From: Nitrospirae bacterium MYbinv3
GTDB taxonomy: Bacteria > Nitrospirota > Thermodesulfovibrionia > Thermodesulfovibrionales > Magnetobacteriaceae
Length of the DNA stretch: 44,466 nt
Direction: 5' to 3'
Assembly: GCA_002753395.1 (NCBI GenBank)
Contig: PEAB01000023.1
Coordinates: forward strand, 1-44,466
The notes beneath the pieces are model-generated. The model had not been told where the DNA came from, ran no database searches, and saw only the letters and a program-made list of their open reading frames with translations. Both the position numbers and the translations under genes were made by a program. Positions 35,711 to 44,437 of this stretch are shown here, one piece after another. The first letter of the stretch is position 1; each line of letters starts with the position of its first letter.

Positions 35711-38211
35711 ATCTGCCCCATCAAGCTCTGTAGGTTTTCAGAATCCACGGCGCCATCAACGCCTGTTATGTAGAATACGTCATGGGCTATGTCCATCTCC
35801 GTATTGACCCTTGCCATCATTATGTCAAGACCGTTGTTGGAGAACACGCTCGTTATGTCGTATAACAGACCTATCCTATCGGTTGATATGGTCTCAAAGA
35901 TCGTGTGCTGACTTGATGAGCCGTTATCTACGTCCAGGAAGGAAGATATTCGGCTGTCTCGGCGCGGATATCTTTTAACGGTGGATTTTTTACGGCGGTT
36001 GTCCTCTTTTTCTGTACAGACCTGCCTAAGCTCGGTTTCTATGAGTTCATCCATCCCCTGCCACCAGAGTTCTTGATAGTTGGATACCTGAAGCCTGTCA
36101 ACTACGTAGCCCTGTGAACTTACAAACGTGCGTAGTGAGAGTATATTCAGTGCCCTGGAGGACAGCGTTCCAACGATGTCAGTAAGCAGCCCCTGCCTGT
36201 CTCTGGCCAAGATGGTTAATTCTGTTGTGTTGCCGGCCTTCTGAGCCATCTTAATGGCAAACCCGCGGCTCTGAAGCTCTGGCAGGAGTTCAAACTCCTC
36301 GATTATCTTATTTGGGGCAGTTGTGACGATGTAGCGGTTAGGCATAGAACCAATGAAGGACATTATATCCAACCTCCTATCGTCGCAGTTGATATACGCC
36401 TCAATGTACTTATGTGTCTGCTGGTTGACGCCTCTGAAGTATTTTAATAACCGGTTGTAAAGCTCTAAGAGGAGGGACTTCCTCCAGTCTGTAAAAAAGT
36501 CGGGGTTAATGGCCGACATATCGGCGTAGGTTACAAGCAAGAGGGCGTTTAAAAGGGTCTCATCCCGTATGCCTTCGGCTATAAGTGCAATTGTGTCATA
36601 ATCGTCGATATCCATAGTAAAGGCGGCGCGTGATAAGAGCAGGTGGTTTTTGACAAGAAATTCAACCGTATCCCTTTGTGCCTTATTGAGGCGCAGTCTA
36701 TCTAGTATGGGTTTGATCTTCACATACCCCTCGGTACTGTGCCAACGACCCATTGATTTTCCGATATCGTGAAACAAGACCGACATGTATAGTATTTCCT
36801 TGTCCTTGTAGTTATTATATATTAAAGAGACTGTTTTATCATAGCGTTCAGTGGTCGTGCTTAACGACTGAAGTTTTTGTATGGCCAGCATTGTATGGGC
36901 GTCAACAGTGTATATGTGATATGGCTCGTGGACGACGAGTAAACGAAGTGGAGCCATCTCTGGTATAAGCCTGCCCAAGACACCATCGTGCAGCAACATA
37001 GAGAGGGGGGCGTAGGGCATATTGCACCTAAATATCTCCATTAGTGCTCTGGCTGCGGCCTTTGAATTTCTGACATTCTTGTTGATCAAAGAGAGGCTTT
37101 TTCTGATCAATGACCTTAGATATCTGGTAAACCCCTTACCTGTTTTAGCGCTTAGCAGATAGGCCTCGATGATCTTATGCGGATATATTTTGAAGGTCTT
37201 GTCGTCGTTTAACATTATTTTATTCTGTGACAGGGAGAAGAAACTGTCTATGGCGACTTTCTTGGCGCTGCGAGGGAGGCGCACAAACATAGAACCTGCA
37301 ATGTTTCTTATCTTCTCGGTGATGCCCTTTATTGTGGCGGCCTTGATATAGTAAAAACGCAGGAGTCTCTCTGCGGCTGTAAAGTATTTTGTATCGCCTA
37401 TGCCTAGGATTGTAGCCGTTGCCTGTTGATTGCTAAACAACAGGATGTCTTGTCCATGTTTGGAGTGGGCTTTAGATTCCTGACTTAGGGCTGATATATA
37501 CAAGGCTATGCGTATTTTGAGCAGAAAATCGTAGGCATTGTTCAGCTTTACGTATTCGTTCTTTGGGAGTATCTTGGCAAAATCCGTCATCGATTTAAAG
37601 TTTAATGCGATCTTTGACAACCACAATGCCTCGTGCATGTCTCTGAGACCCCCGCCGGAGTCTTTTATGTTAGGCTCAAGGAGGTAGACCGATGTACCAA
37701 ACTTCTTGTGTCTGTCCATCATCTCTTTAAGCCTGGCTGCAAAAAATTCCCTTGGGTTTTTATGGAGAATCTCGGTTAAGACCCTGTTTTGAAACAAGCT
37801 CTGAAAGTTGGTATCCCCAACAATAAAGCGCCAATCAAGGAGAGAGGTACGTGTATGGAGGTCCTTCAATCCTTCCTCTAGGCACTCCTCGATTGTTCGG
37901 ACGCAATGACTGATGTAGATACCTTGATCCAGCAGCCGGTAATATATATCCTCTACCTGCGCTGTGTTGTTTCTGTCTCTGACCAGGAACATGAGATCTA
38001 CGTCTGATTGTGGGGCAAGCTCTTTTCTACCGTACCCCCCTATAGCGAATATAGCAAATGTGGGGGGCTTTGATTGGCTTTTGCGCTCATTATTGCGGCT
38101 ATTAACCATTTGACAGATGAACTCGTCCATTCTACGGCTGCGATAACGAACTATATCGCAGCCAGAATGACCGGCTAAAAGCAGGAGTTTGCTCTCTTCG
38201 TTAAAATCCAT
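35689..38211 (-). CDS. glnD: bifunctional uridylyltransferase/uridylyl-removing enzyme GlnD
   Basis: 840 residues from ATG 38211 (GTG 38223 is possible). It modifies PII signalling proteins according to glutamine level. Nucleotidyltransferase: GGYGRKELAPQSDVDLMFLVR; then the conserved KDSGGGLRDMHEALWL; HD domain: SVLFHDIGKSMGRWHSTEG; two C-terminal ACT domains (TELTILARDRQGLLTDIVG and ISTDRIGLLYDITSVF). It leads a five-gene minus-strand operon and overlaps tamB by 22 nt. Confidence 0.96.
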   Translation of the reverse strand: MDFNEESKLLLLAGHSGCDIVRYRSRRMDEFICQMVNSRNNERKSQSKPPTFAIFAIGGYGRKELAPQSDVDLMFLVRDRNNTAQVEDIYYRLLDQGIYISHCVRTIEECLEEGLKDLHTRTSLLDWRFIVGDTNFQSLFQNRVLTEILHKNPREFFAARLKEMMDRHKKFGTSVYLLEPNIKDSGGGLRDMHEALWLSKIALNFKSMTDFAKILPKNEYVKLNNAYDFLLKIRIALYISALSQESKAHSKHGQDILLFSNQQATATILGIGDTKYFTAAERLLRFYYIKAATIKGITEKIRNIAGSMFVRLPRSAKKVAIDSFFSLSQNKIMLNDDKTFKIYPHKIIEAYLLSAKTGKGFTRYLRSLIRKSLSLINKNVRNSKAAARALMEIFRCNMPYAPLSMLLHDGVLGRLIPEMAPLRLLVVHEPYHIYTVDAHTMLAIQKLQSLSTTTERYDKTVSLIYNNYKDKEILYMSVLFHDIGKSMGRWHSTEGYVKIKPILDRLRLNKAQRDTVEFLVKNHLLLSRAAFTMDIDDYDTIALIAEGIRDETLLNALLLVTYADMSAINPDFFTDWRKSLLLELYNRLLKYFRGVNQQTHKYIEAYINCDDRRLDIMSFIGSMPNRYIVTTAPNKIIEEFELLPELQSRGFAIKMAQKAGNTTELTILARDRQGLLTDIVGTLSSRALNILSLRTFVSSQGYVVDRLQVSNYQELWWQGMDELIETELRQVCTEKEDNRRKKSTVKRYPRRDSRISSFLDVDNGSSSQHTIFETISTDRIGLLYDITSVFSNNGLDIMMARVNTEMDIAHDVFYITGVDGAVDSENLQSLMGQIWDVLNY

Positions 38212-38237
38212 AGCATTGCTCACATAGCAAATGGAAA

Positions 38238-38281
38238 GGGGAAGAACTTAGGTCAAGCTATAACCCCTATTGTTCTTCCCC
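38238..38281. promoter_or_regulatory. 10-bp perfect hairpin in the glnD leader region
   Basis: GGGGAAGAAC at 38238-38247 pairs perfectly with GTTCTTCCCC at 38272-38281, with a 24-nt loop. It lies 27 nt upstream of the glnD ATG. It may be a regulatory leader structure, an operator or a repeat. The rest of the gap 38212-38433 shows nothing else. Confidence 0.4.
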
Positions 38282-38433
38282 CGCATACGCCTGGCTCTCC
38301 TCCTTCAAGGTTGCTTAGCTCCCTTGAACCCTACCTGTTAAGGATTGGAGTATGATACCCAGAGTATATTTATTAAACAACTCTCAAATCTGAGTCTACT
38401 ACCGTATAGATTAGGAATCTCAAAAAGAACAGA

Positions 38434-38631
38434 TTACTTCTTCTCTTCTTTCTTCTCTTCTTTCTTCTCTTCTTTCTTCTCTTCGCCCTTCTTGTGAGCG
38501 TCTTTCTTAGCTGGTGCAGCCTCTTTCTTAGCTGGTGCAGCCTCTTCCTTCTTTGGCTCCTCGGCAAATACCGCTGTGTTTACTGCTAAGGCAAATAATA
38601 CTGCTAATAACGTTGCAAATATCTTTTTCAT
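38434..38631 (-). CDS. small exported Lys/Glu-repeat protein
   Basis: 65 residues: signal peptide 1-23 (cleaved after VFA), then only low-complexity sequence, two AAPAKKE-type units and a tail of EEKK repeats encoded by a 12-bp tandem repeat. GGAGC precedes the ATG at about 5 nt. The mature part must be disordered and highly charged. Third in a row of such genes. Confidence 0.65.
   Translation of the reverse strand: MKKIFATLLAVLFALAVNTAVFAEEPKKEEAAPAKKEAAPAKKDAHKKGEEKKEEKKEEKKEEKK
38437..38484 (-). repeat. four tandem copies of a 12-bp unit inside a coding sequence
   Basis: The unit reads TTCTCTTCTTTC (plus strand), coding for KEEK on the minus strand. Copies are exact, so length change by slippage is likely and would add or remove four residues without breaking the frame. 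Confidence 0.85.
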
Positions 38632-38672
38632 TTGGTGCTCCTTTTTTTTTAAGTCTATGAGATTTATCTCAA

Positions 38673-38885
38673 TTAACCTTTTACTTCCACATGACTAACG
38701 GTGGAGTTTGCTGTTTTCTTGTGCTTCTTGCTCTTCTTGTGTTTCTTAACCATCATCTCTGTTGCATGTGTTGACTTAATAGCCGGTGATGTTGTTGTCT
38801 GTGAAACCGGCACGCTTGCAAAAGACGCTACTGTCAAGGACAGAGCAAATACAACTGCCGTTACTAACGTAACGAACTTGCTCAT
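38673..38885 (-). CDS. small exported Lys/His-rich protein
   Basis: 70 residues from ATG 38885, preferred because GAGG lies 6 nt upstream and MSKFVTLV begins a good signal peptide cleaved near SFAS. The mature part has a short Thr/Ser region and a KKHKKSKKHKK block. No recognisable family. Second of three tandem genes of this kind. Confidence 0.65.
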   Translation of the reverse strand: MSKFVTLVTAVVFALSLTVASFASVPVSQTTTSPAIKSTHATEMMVKKHKKSKKHKKTANSTVSHVEVKG

Positions 38886-38923
38886 CTTATACCTCATGCT
38901 CAAGTATTTGTCTGTTGTTTTTA

Positions 38924-39148
38924 CTATTTACCATCTGCTGGTGCCGGAGCTGGTGCCTCCGCTGGTGCCGGAGCTGGTGCCTCTGCTTTCTTAGCTTTCT
39001 TTGCTTTCTTTGCATGGTGTTTCTTATGCTGCTTCTTCTCCATTGCAGGCTTCTCAGGTGCTGGAGCTGCTGGATCCTCTGCAAAAGCAACCAAGCTCAG
39101 CGAAAGGCTAAGTGCTACTGCTGCCATTAATGCTAAAAACTTTCTCAT
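38924..39148 (-). CDS. small exported Ala/Pro/Lys-rich protein
   Basis: 74 residues: signal peptide 1-23 (cleaved after AFA), then an acidic/Pro segment, a KKHHAKKAKKAKK block and APAPAEAPAPAPADGK. A very strong Shine-Dalgarno AAGGAGGTG lies 8 nt before the ATG, so expression is expected. The mature part resembles the tails of histone H1-like proteins but is exported. First of the three-gene set. Confidence 0.7.
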   Translation of the reverse strand: MRKFLALMAAVALSLSLSLVAFAEDPAAPAPEKPAMEKKQHKKHHAKKAKKAKKAEAPAPAPAEAPAPAPADGK

Positions 39149-39391
39149 AAATTGTCACCTCCTTCATAATTTTAGTTATATTCTCTAAATGTTGTCTACT
39201 TTAGAGACTTGCACTGCTACTGCGACATGCGCTGCATCTGCAAACCATATCGACATCATTGCAACTTCCTTGCCAGAATAAAATCAAGTCTATAAAAGAA
39301 CCTTTGAACTCTAAAAGGTAAAGCGTAATTCCGATTTGAGGAAAACATCCTCATTTGAGGATACCATAGCATGTATTTGATTACAGGGATC

Positions 39392-39460
39392 GTCTGAACT
39401 AGGATTACACAGATTAAGGGATTTACAGGAAAAAGATTTTGATTAATACTGGCAATCCCT
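39392..39460 (-). repeat. partial copy of the 25938-26032 element, overlapping the restriction gene end
   Basis: Shares GTCTGAACTAGGATTACAC and GGGATTTACAGGA with 25938-25977. On the minus strand it supplies the last codons (FRDCQY and stop at 39443-39445) of the restriction-modification gene. The remainder of the gap 39149-39391 shows no gene. Confidence 0.7.
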
Positions 39461-42400
39461 AAATCCTTGCTCTTGTAATACCTGCTGTACCAGTGTTTCT
39501 GCCTGTTTATGGTCATGTACCCTGTTAAAAAATGCCCCATAGAGTTCAGCCTTCAGGCCTTTTAAATATCTTTCGTAGTCATCGACTGCCTTTATAATAG
39601 CAGTTTCTGACTTGGGGATTCTTATCAGAAAGGAGTTTGGTCTCTGGGCATAAACAATGAACTTGGCTTCAGACAGGCTCGATGCAGGGTATTTAAAGCC
39701 GCTGTCCGAGACAACCTCCTGCTGCCCCATGAAGTAGGAGCCGAGCCTTAAGGGGTCGTTTGGTGACGATATCTCTTTTGCACCCTTGAGGTCTTGTAAG
39801 TCAACGAAATCCTCAGGGAATCTCTTGACACCATCTGGTATGATCTCTTCGGCAACCTGCTCTTTTAACCTTTCTACGTCTCGTTTGATTCTTGCCTGTT
39901 TGATCTTCTTCCGTGATTTGGCAAGCTCTATCCTCTCCCTCACCATCCCTGTAAGCCCCTCATACAAGGGCTTTAGATATGTCTTTGGTTCTAGACCAAG
40001 GGCCTCAAGCACGGCACTGTCAAGGGCATGTCTGTCTTTCATCTTGATCTCTTCAAAGATGGTTCTAATCGGACGGGTAAGAAGCTTCTCAAAGGCCTTT
40101 AGGATTCTATCTACATGTTTCTTAGCAATTTTTTCTGCAATAGGAATTAATAGGCTTTTTATATCAGGGCCATAAAATGTCAGTAACCCATCGCCAAGAT
40201 TCAAGCGGCCGGCAAGTTCTACTCCTAAGAAGGTTATACTTGAATTTAAAAGAGCAGCATTTATAGCAGCCTTATTCGTGTTGTAGAACAAACCTTCAAA
40301 AGCTACGTCTCCAACCAATGATTGTGCCGTATTTAATGGAAAATAAAACCGTTCACTTACAAAGCGATTAATGACAAAATGCCCTGGTTTTCTTTCACCG
40401 ATAGCATACCAATAAGGTCTGCCTTGAACCGATGGAACTTCTGGAAACGGGATACCTTCTTTTTTATGCCCTCTACCACCTTTAGTATATTGTTTTTCAC
40501 CCCACTTTATATAACTTAAAATTCCCATCTTATTTGCTTTTCTAAGGTCTTTTTTGCTTATATTGCAGTAGAGAACTGAGAATTCGATATTTTTATTGTC
40601 AACTTCTAAAGAAGCAATTTCCTTGGGTGAAGTAATCAAAGGGAGTATAAATTCCTTTTCAATACCCCAATGCTGAATCTTCTCTTCTTTTAGATGAAAA
40701 AACTCGTTAATGCCTGTTTTAATCCCAAAATTTATCTCAGCCACATCATCCAATACCACAAGTTTATCCCTGCACATATGCAGTATCTCAAAATAAATCT
40801 CTGGCGCTCTTAGGTATTGCCCCCATTTCACTGTCTTTCCAGATTCCATAACCTTATCAAGCAGATGCCCCTGCCTTAAAACCCTTACCCTGAAGTTCTC
40901 ATCGTCATACGTGGCATGGCCGCTCAGGGTATTTACAAGACCTGAGCCTGTAGTCTTTATGTGCTCAGAGCCGGCTCTTTCTATGGAATGGATCAGTCTG
41001 TCGAGCTCGAACCATCGCTTCTTCGGGAGGTTTATATCCCACGGGATCAGGTCTTTGAGACGCTTTTTTATCTTTACGAACTTGACGTTGTTGTCGTTTC
41101 TCTTGTCTTCACTACTGCACCGCTCAAGTATTGTGACGATAGTGTTTACGGCCGCATCTTCAAACCACGATTCACAGCGAGATTCAATGATGGCGACTAT
41201 CTTGAAGTTCTTAAGGAAAAACCTCTGCAGCTCATATCCGTAGGCAACGTCAAGCCACGCATTTGAGGTAACTATCCCCATCCTTCCCCCCTCCTTAAGA
41301 TGCCGTGCCGTATGGAAAAACAGATAGGCATAGATATCAGCCTGCCCTGAGAGCCTTAAACCTCCATTGTTGAACAACTCAGGGTAATCTGTCTTCCAGT
41401 CTTTAAACATGATCTCGACAAGCGTATCCTTATACCCCCGTATTCTTTTTTCAATAAGCTCCTGTCTGATATACGGAAAGTTACCCACTATGGCGTCAAA
41501 GGGCGGTATGGTCTCATCGATCATAAAACCTGCCGCCTTTGGAGGTGGGAATTTGAACACATCGCCAGCCTTAACCGTAAAAAAATCCCTCGATATAACT
41601 CGCGGGAAGTTTGCATAGTCCTCTATCCTCTGCCTGTAGAGATTGATCGTTGCAAGCTCGGCTGGGAAGCGGGCTATGTCTACACCCCATATCTGGGAAA
41701 GCAGCTTTTTGTGGTCTTTCTCTCCTGCGTTTCTAAGTCTGTCGTATGCCCTGATCAGAAACGTCCCCGTTCCGCACGTGGGGTCTAGTACCCTGTCTGA
41801 GACTGACCTGACACAAAAGGCCGTTATAAAGTCTACAAGCTCCTCATTGGTGAAATACTGACCTAACGTATGTCTTTCCTGCGGCGGTATCAGTTTCTCA
41901 AAGACGTTACCCACAACATCTTGAGGCATACGTGAAAAGTTGTATCTGTTGAGGTTAGCAGCGAGACTTACCAGTGTTCCTACACCGCCTTGCGGGAAAG
42001 GCACCTTGTCAGGAAAGTCCTCTTCAAACACGGCCTGATAGTCTATCTGTCTTGCGAACTCAAAATATTTCCTAAGGCTGGCATCTATTTCCTTTGGCTC
42101 ATCTAAATGTAGGTCAAATACCGGGATGTCTGAGCGGAAGCGGCGCAGGGTTAGATAAAAAATTATCTTTCCAAAAAGCCTGTATATGATCTGCCGTGAC
42201 ACCGTTTCAAGAAATTCCTCCACATCATATCTCGCAATGCCCTGTTTAACCGCCCAATCATGGAGTTCGTTCTTAAATGTCGTATCTCTTCCAACCTCTG
42301 CCATCAATGCCTCGTGTAATAGAGGTCTAAGGGTCTTTATTGCCTCCGAGAGTTCAAAGACAAAATATGTGGAGTCAACGTCAATGAGGTGGAGATGTCC

Positions 42401-42889
42401 ATCTCTGTGAAGTGTGGACAGGTCGCATAATATCTCTTTTGCCCTTGCCCTTAGAAGCACCCTTTTAGACTCAACCCAGAGATCGTCAGGACTCGTTATA
42501 GGTGACAAGGGCGAATATGTCTTGTACCTGTGCTGTCTTGAAACCTTCTCTGGATAAAGCGGCGTTCTCCAGATGACAGCATCAGCCATGTTCCACGTAA
42601 CAAAATAATCTGCGCCCATCGCCCTTGCCTTTTCCGCTGCATTTTCAAGCAACGCTTGGTCATCGACGGGCGTGGCCGGTGTCTTTAATTCCCAGCCGCA
42701 GAAGCCCTGTCCAGCCGCCCTGTTTAACCATATCTGAATGTCAGGAAACCGTGTCTTCTTTTCTGTAACTTTTATAGAAGGCTCTGAAGAGGCTGCCTCA
42801 AAAGGATAATCCCCATCCTTTATGAACTCATTAAGCCACGAAATTACTTGACTTGTAAATTCTCTTTCGTTGGTTCTAATATCGGCCAT
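39443..42889 (-). CDS. type IIG-like restriction enzyme / adenine-specific DNA methyltransferase
   Basis: 1148 residues from ATG 42889. N-terminus: a PD-(D/E)XK nuclease-like motif (FPDIQIWLN ... CGWELKTPA), a helical connector, then the N6-adenine methylase domain: QYFTNEELVDFI (X), VLDPTCGTGTFLIRAYDRL (motif I), NFPYIRQE (motif IV, where NPPY is usual), and a long C-terminal target-recognition region (about 620-1040) and helical tail. One polypeptide would cut and methylate, as in type IIG/Eco57I-type systems. ATG 42898 is an alternative start; a promoter 7 nt before 42889 favours the shorter form. No separate S or R gene is nearby. Recognition site unknown. Confidence 0.87.
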   Translation of the reverse strand: MADIRTNEREFTSQVISWLNEFIKDGDYPFEAASSEPSIKVTEKKTRFPDIQIWLNRAAGQGFCGWELKTPATPVDDQALLENAAEKARAMGADYFVTWNMADAVIWRTPLYPEKVSRQHRYKTYSPLSPITSPDDLWVESKRVLLRARAKEILCDLSTLHRDGHLHLIDVDSTYFVFELSEAIKTLRPLLHEALMAEVGRDTTFKNELHDWAVKQGIARYDVEEFLETVSRQIIYRLFGKIIFYLTLRRFRSDIPVFDLHLDEPKEIDASLRKYFEFARQIDYQAVFEEDFPDKVPFPQGGVGTLVSLAANLNRYNFSRMPQDVVGNVFEKLIPPQERHTLGQYFTNEELVDFITAFCVRSVSDRVLDPTCGTGTFLIRAYDRLRNAGEKDHKKLLSQIWGVDIARFPAELATINLYRQRIEDYANFPRVISRDFFTVKAGDVFKFPPPKAAGFMIDETIPPFDAIVGNFPYIRQELIEKRIRGYKDTLVEIMFKDWKTDYPELFNNGGLRLSGQADIYAYLFFHTARHLKEGGRMGIVTSNAWLDVAYGYELQRFFLKNFKIVAIIESRCESWFEDAAVNTIVTILERCSSEDKRNDNNVKFVKIKKRLKDLIPWDINLPKKRWFELDRLIHSIERAGSEHIKTTGSGLVNTLSGHATYDDENFRVRVLRQGHLLDKVMESGKTVKWGQYLRAPEIYFEILHMCRDKLVVLDDVAEINFGIKTGINEFFHLKEEKIQHWGIEKEFILPLITSPKEIASLEVDNKNIEFSVLYCNISKKDLRKANKMGILSYIKWGEKQYTKGGRGHKKEGIPFPEVPSVQGRPYWYAIGERKPGHFVINRFVSERFYFPLNTAQSLVGDVAFEGLFYNTNKAAINAALLNSSITFLGVELAGRLNLGDGLLTFYGPDIKSLLIPIAEKIAKKHVDRILKAFEKLLTRPIRTIFEEIKMKDRHALDSAVLEALGLEPKTYLKPLYEGLTGMVRERIELAKSRKKIKQARIKRDVERLKEQVAEEIIPDGVKRFPEDFVDLQDLKGAKEISSPNDPLRLGSYFMGQQEVVSDSGFKYPASSLSEAKFIVYAQRPNSFLIRIPKSETAIIKAVDDYERYLKGLKAELYGAFFNRVHDHKQAETLVQQVLQEQGFRDCQY

Positions 42890-42896
42890 AGATAAC

Positions 42897-42926
42897 ATAA
42901 TATCTAATGTAATATTACGGGGTCAA
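42897..42926 (-). promoter_or_regulatory. promoter of the type IIG gene, with its -35 in a family B repeat
   Basis: Minus strand: TTGACC (42926-42921), 18-nt spacer, TATTAT (42902-42897), 7 nt, ATG 42889. The -35 box is the GGGGTCAAGG end of repeat B4. Leaderless layout. Confidence 0.55.
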
Positions 42927-43005
42927 GGGGACTGGTTCCCTTGCGGAGGTGTCTGAGGGGAGGGGTTGCGAACCCCTGCGTCAGTAGGCAGAGCCTCCCC
43001 TTCTA
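42919..43005 (+). repeat. family B repeat, copy B4
   Basis: GGGGTCAAGGGGACTGG, then GGGGTTGCGAACCCC hairpin and the CAGTAGGCAGAGCCTCCCC end shared with B3. It fills the gap between the hemL 3' end and the restriction gene start. Confidence 0.85.
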
Positions 43006-43017
43006 TTTCTAAAAAAT

Positions 43018-44304
43018 TTACAGGCTTTTAATCGACTTGTAGGCGGCCTTAACCGTATCCTCTATGTCCCTTTCGGTATGAGCCAGACTGATGAAACCAG
43101 CCTCAAACTGAGAAGGCGCCAGGTAAACGCCCTCATCTAACATGAGTCTAAAGAAGCGTCCAAACCGCTCGGTATCGCAGCTTAGGGCAGTGCTGTAGTC
43201 AAAGACCTCTCTGTCGCAAAAGTACTGGCAGAACATCGTACCTGCACGGTAGAACCTCGTACTGGCACCTGCCTTGCGGGAGGCATCTATTAAACCCTCC
43301 TGCAGCGCCTGAGCCGTTTGTTCAAGTCTGTCGTATACACCCTCTTGTAAGAGGATTTTAATGGTCTCGATACCGGCGGTCATGGCTATGGGATTGCCTG
43401 ATAGAGTGCCAGCCTGATAGACCGGTCCTTCAGGTGCAATTAGCGACATGATCTCTCTCTTACCGCCGTATGCCCCTACTGGCAGCCCTCCGCCAATCAC
43501 CTTACCGAGACATGTCATGTCAGGGGTTATGCCATAGAGTTCTTGTGCCCCGCCAAGGGCAACCCTAAAGCCAGTCATCACCTCATCAAAGATAAGGACG
43601 ACATCGTACTTGGCCGTAAGCTCCCTGAGACGCTCTAAGAAACCGTCTTTGGGCAATACGCAACCGATGTTACCGATCACGGGTTCAAGGATTACACAGG
43701 CGATTTCCTTGTGCTGCTGGGTGATGACAGTCTCTATGACGTCCACGTCGTTAAAGGGCAGCGTGATAGTGGCTGCTGCAAATGATTGTGGCACACCTGG
43801 GCTTGTTGGTATCGACAGGGTTGTTGCCCCTGAGCCGGCCTTGGAGAGTAAGCCGTCAGCATGGCCGTGATAGCAGCCCTCAAACTTGATAATCTTGTCT
43901 TTCTTGGTAAAGGCCCTTGCTGCTCTAATAGCGCTCATCGTTGCCTCGGTGCCGGAGTTGACAAAGCGCACCTTGTCCATTGACGGGTAGAGTTTTAGGA
44001 CAAGAGTGGCAAGCTCTACCTCAAGCGGTGTTGGTGCTCCAAAGCTGGTACCGTGTTCAACCGCTCTTTTGATGGCCTCAACCACGATCGGATGGGCGTG
44101 TCCGAGTATCATCGGCCCCCAGGACAGGACGTAATCTATGTACTTGTTGCCATCGACATCGTAGATGTTGGCTCCGTTTGCCATAGCTATAAAAAGCGGG
44201 CTGCCCCCTACTGCCTTAAATGCCCTCACCGGGCTGTTTACACCGCCAGGGATTAACTCCTGCGCCCTGGTGAATAATTCGTTTGATATCGTGTTTTTTC
44301 TCAT
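43018..44304 (-). CDS. hemL: glutamate-1-semialdehyde 2,1-aminomutase
   Basis: 428 residues from ATG 44304, family-normal. A PLP enzyme that makes 5-aminolevulinate for heme by the C5 pathway. [10 protein letters not shown] at the N-terminus, [31 protein letters not shown] and the PLP lysine in [20 protein letters not shown] 44304 is chosen over 44319 because MRKN is followed by the family start and TATACT lies 5 nt upstream; no Shine-Dalgarno. Confidence 0.96.
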   Translation of the reverse strand: MRKNTISNELFTRAQELIPGGVNSPVRAFKAVGGSPLFIAMANGANIYDVDGNKYIDYVLSWGPMILGHAHPIVVEAIKRAVEHGTSFGAPTPLEVELATLVLKLYPSMDKVRFVNSGTEATMSAIRAARAFTKKDKIIKFEGCYHGHADGLLSKAGSGATTLSIPTSPGVPQSFAAATITLPFNDVDVIETVITQQHKEIACVILEPVIGNIGCVLPKDGFLERLRELTAKYDVVLIFDEVMTGFRVALGGAQELYGITPDMTCLGKVIGGGLPVGAYGGKREIMSLIAPEGPVYQAGTLSGNPIAMTAGIETIKILLQEGVYDRLEQTAQALQEGLIDASRKAGASTRFYRAGTMFCQYFCDREVFDYSTALSCDTERFGRFFRLMLDEGVYLAPSQFEAGFISLAHTERDIEDTVKAAYKSIKSL

Positions 44305-44309
44305 GCCGC

Positions 44310-44339
44310 AGTATAGCATAAAACAACCGCCCGTGTCAT
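44310..44339 (-). promoter_or_regulatory. promoter of hemL
   Basis: Minus strand: ATGACA (44339-44334), 18-nt spacer, TATACT (44315-44310), then 5 nt to the ATG at 44304. This again predicts transcription starting at the start codon. Confidence 0.5.
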
Positions 44340-44355
44340 CGGCTCGAATTCTGAA

Positions 44356-44437
44356 GGGTGCATAAGAAATTCATGGGGAATTATGCAGCCTTTTTTAGAT
44401 GGTCGACAATATTGTTCCATTGACCAGACAGATATAA
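44356..44437 (-). repeat. right arm of exact 82-bp inverted repeat (family D)
   Basis: Exact reverse complement of 108-189. It lies 29 nt before the end of the window, upstream of hemL. The window end after it shows no gene. Confidence 0.9.

Noticed and set aside
38437-38484. CRISPR-like array from regular repeats
   Set aside because: The units are contiguous 12-bp tandem repeats without spacers and lie in a reading frame.
38373-38567. 64-codon Arg/Lys-rich frame on the minus strand
   Set aside because: It is another frame of the low-complexity EEKK gene at 38434-38631; it lacks a signal peptide and ribosome site.
38887-39130. Gln/Arg-rich and Cys/Trp-rich frames near 39000
   Set aside because: Shadow frames of the repeat-rich Ala/Pro/Lys gene at 38924-39148.
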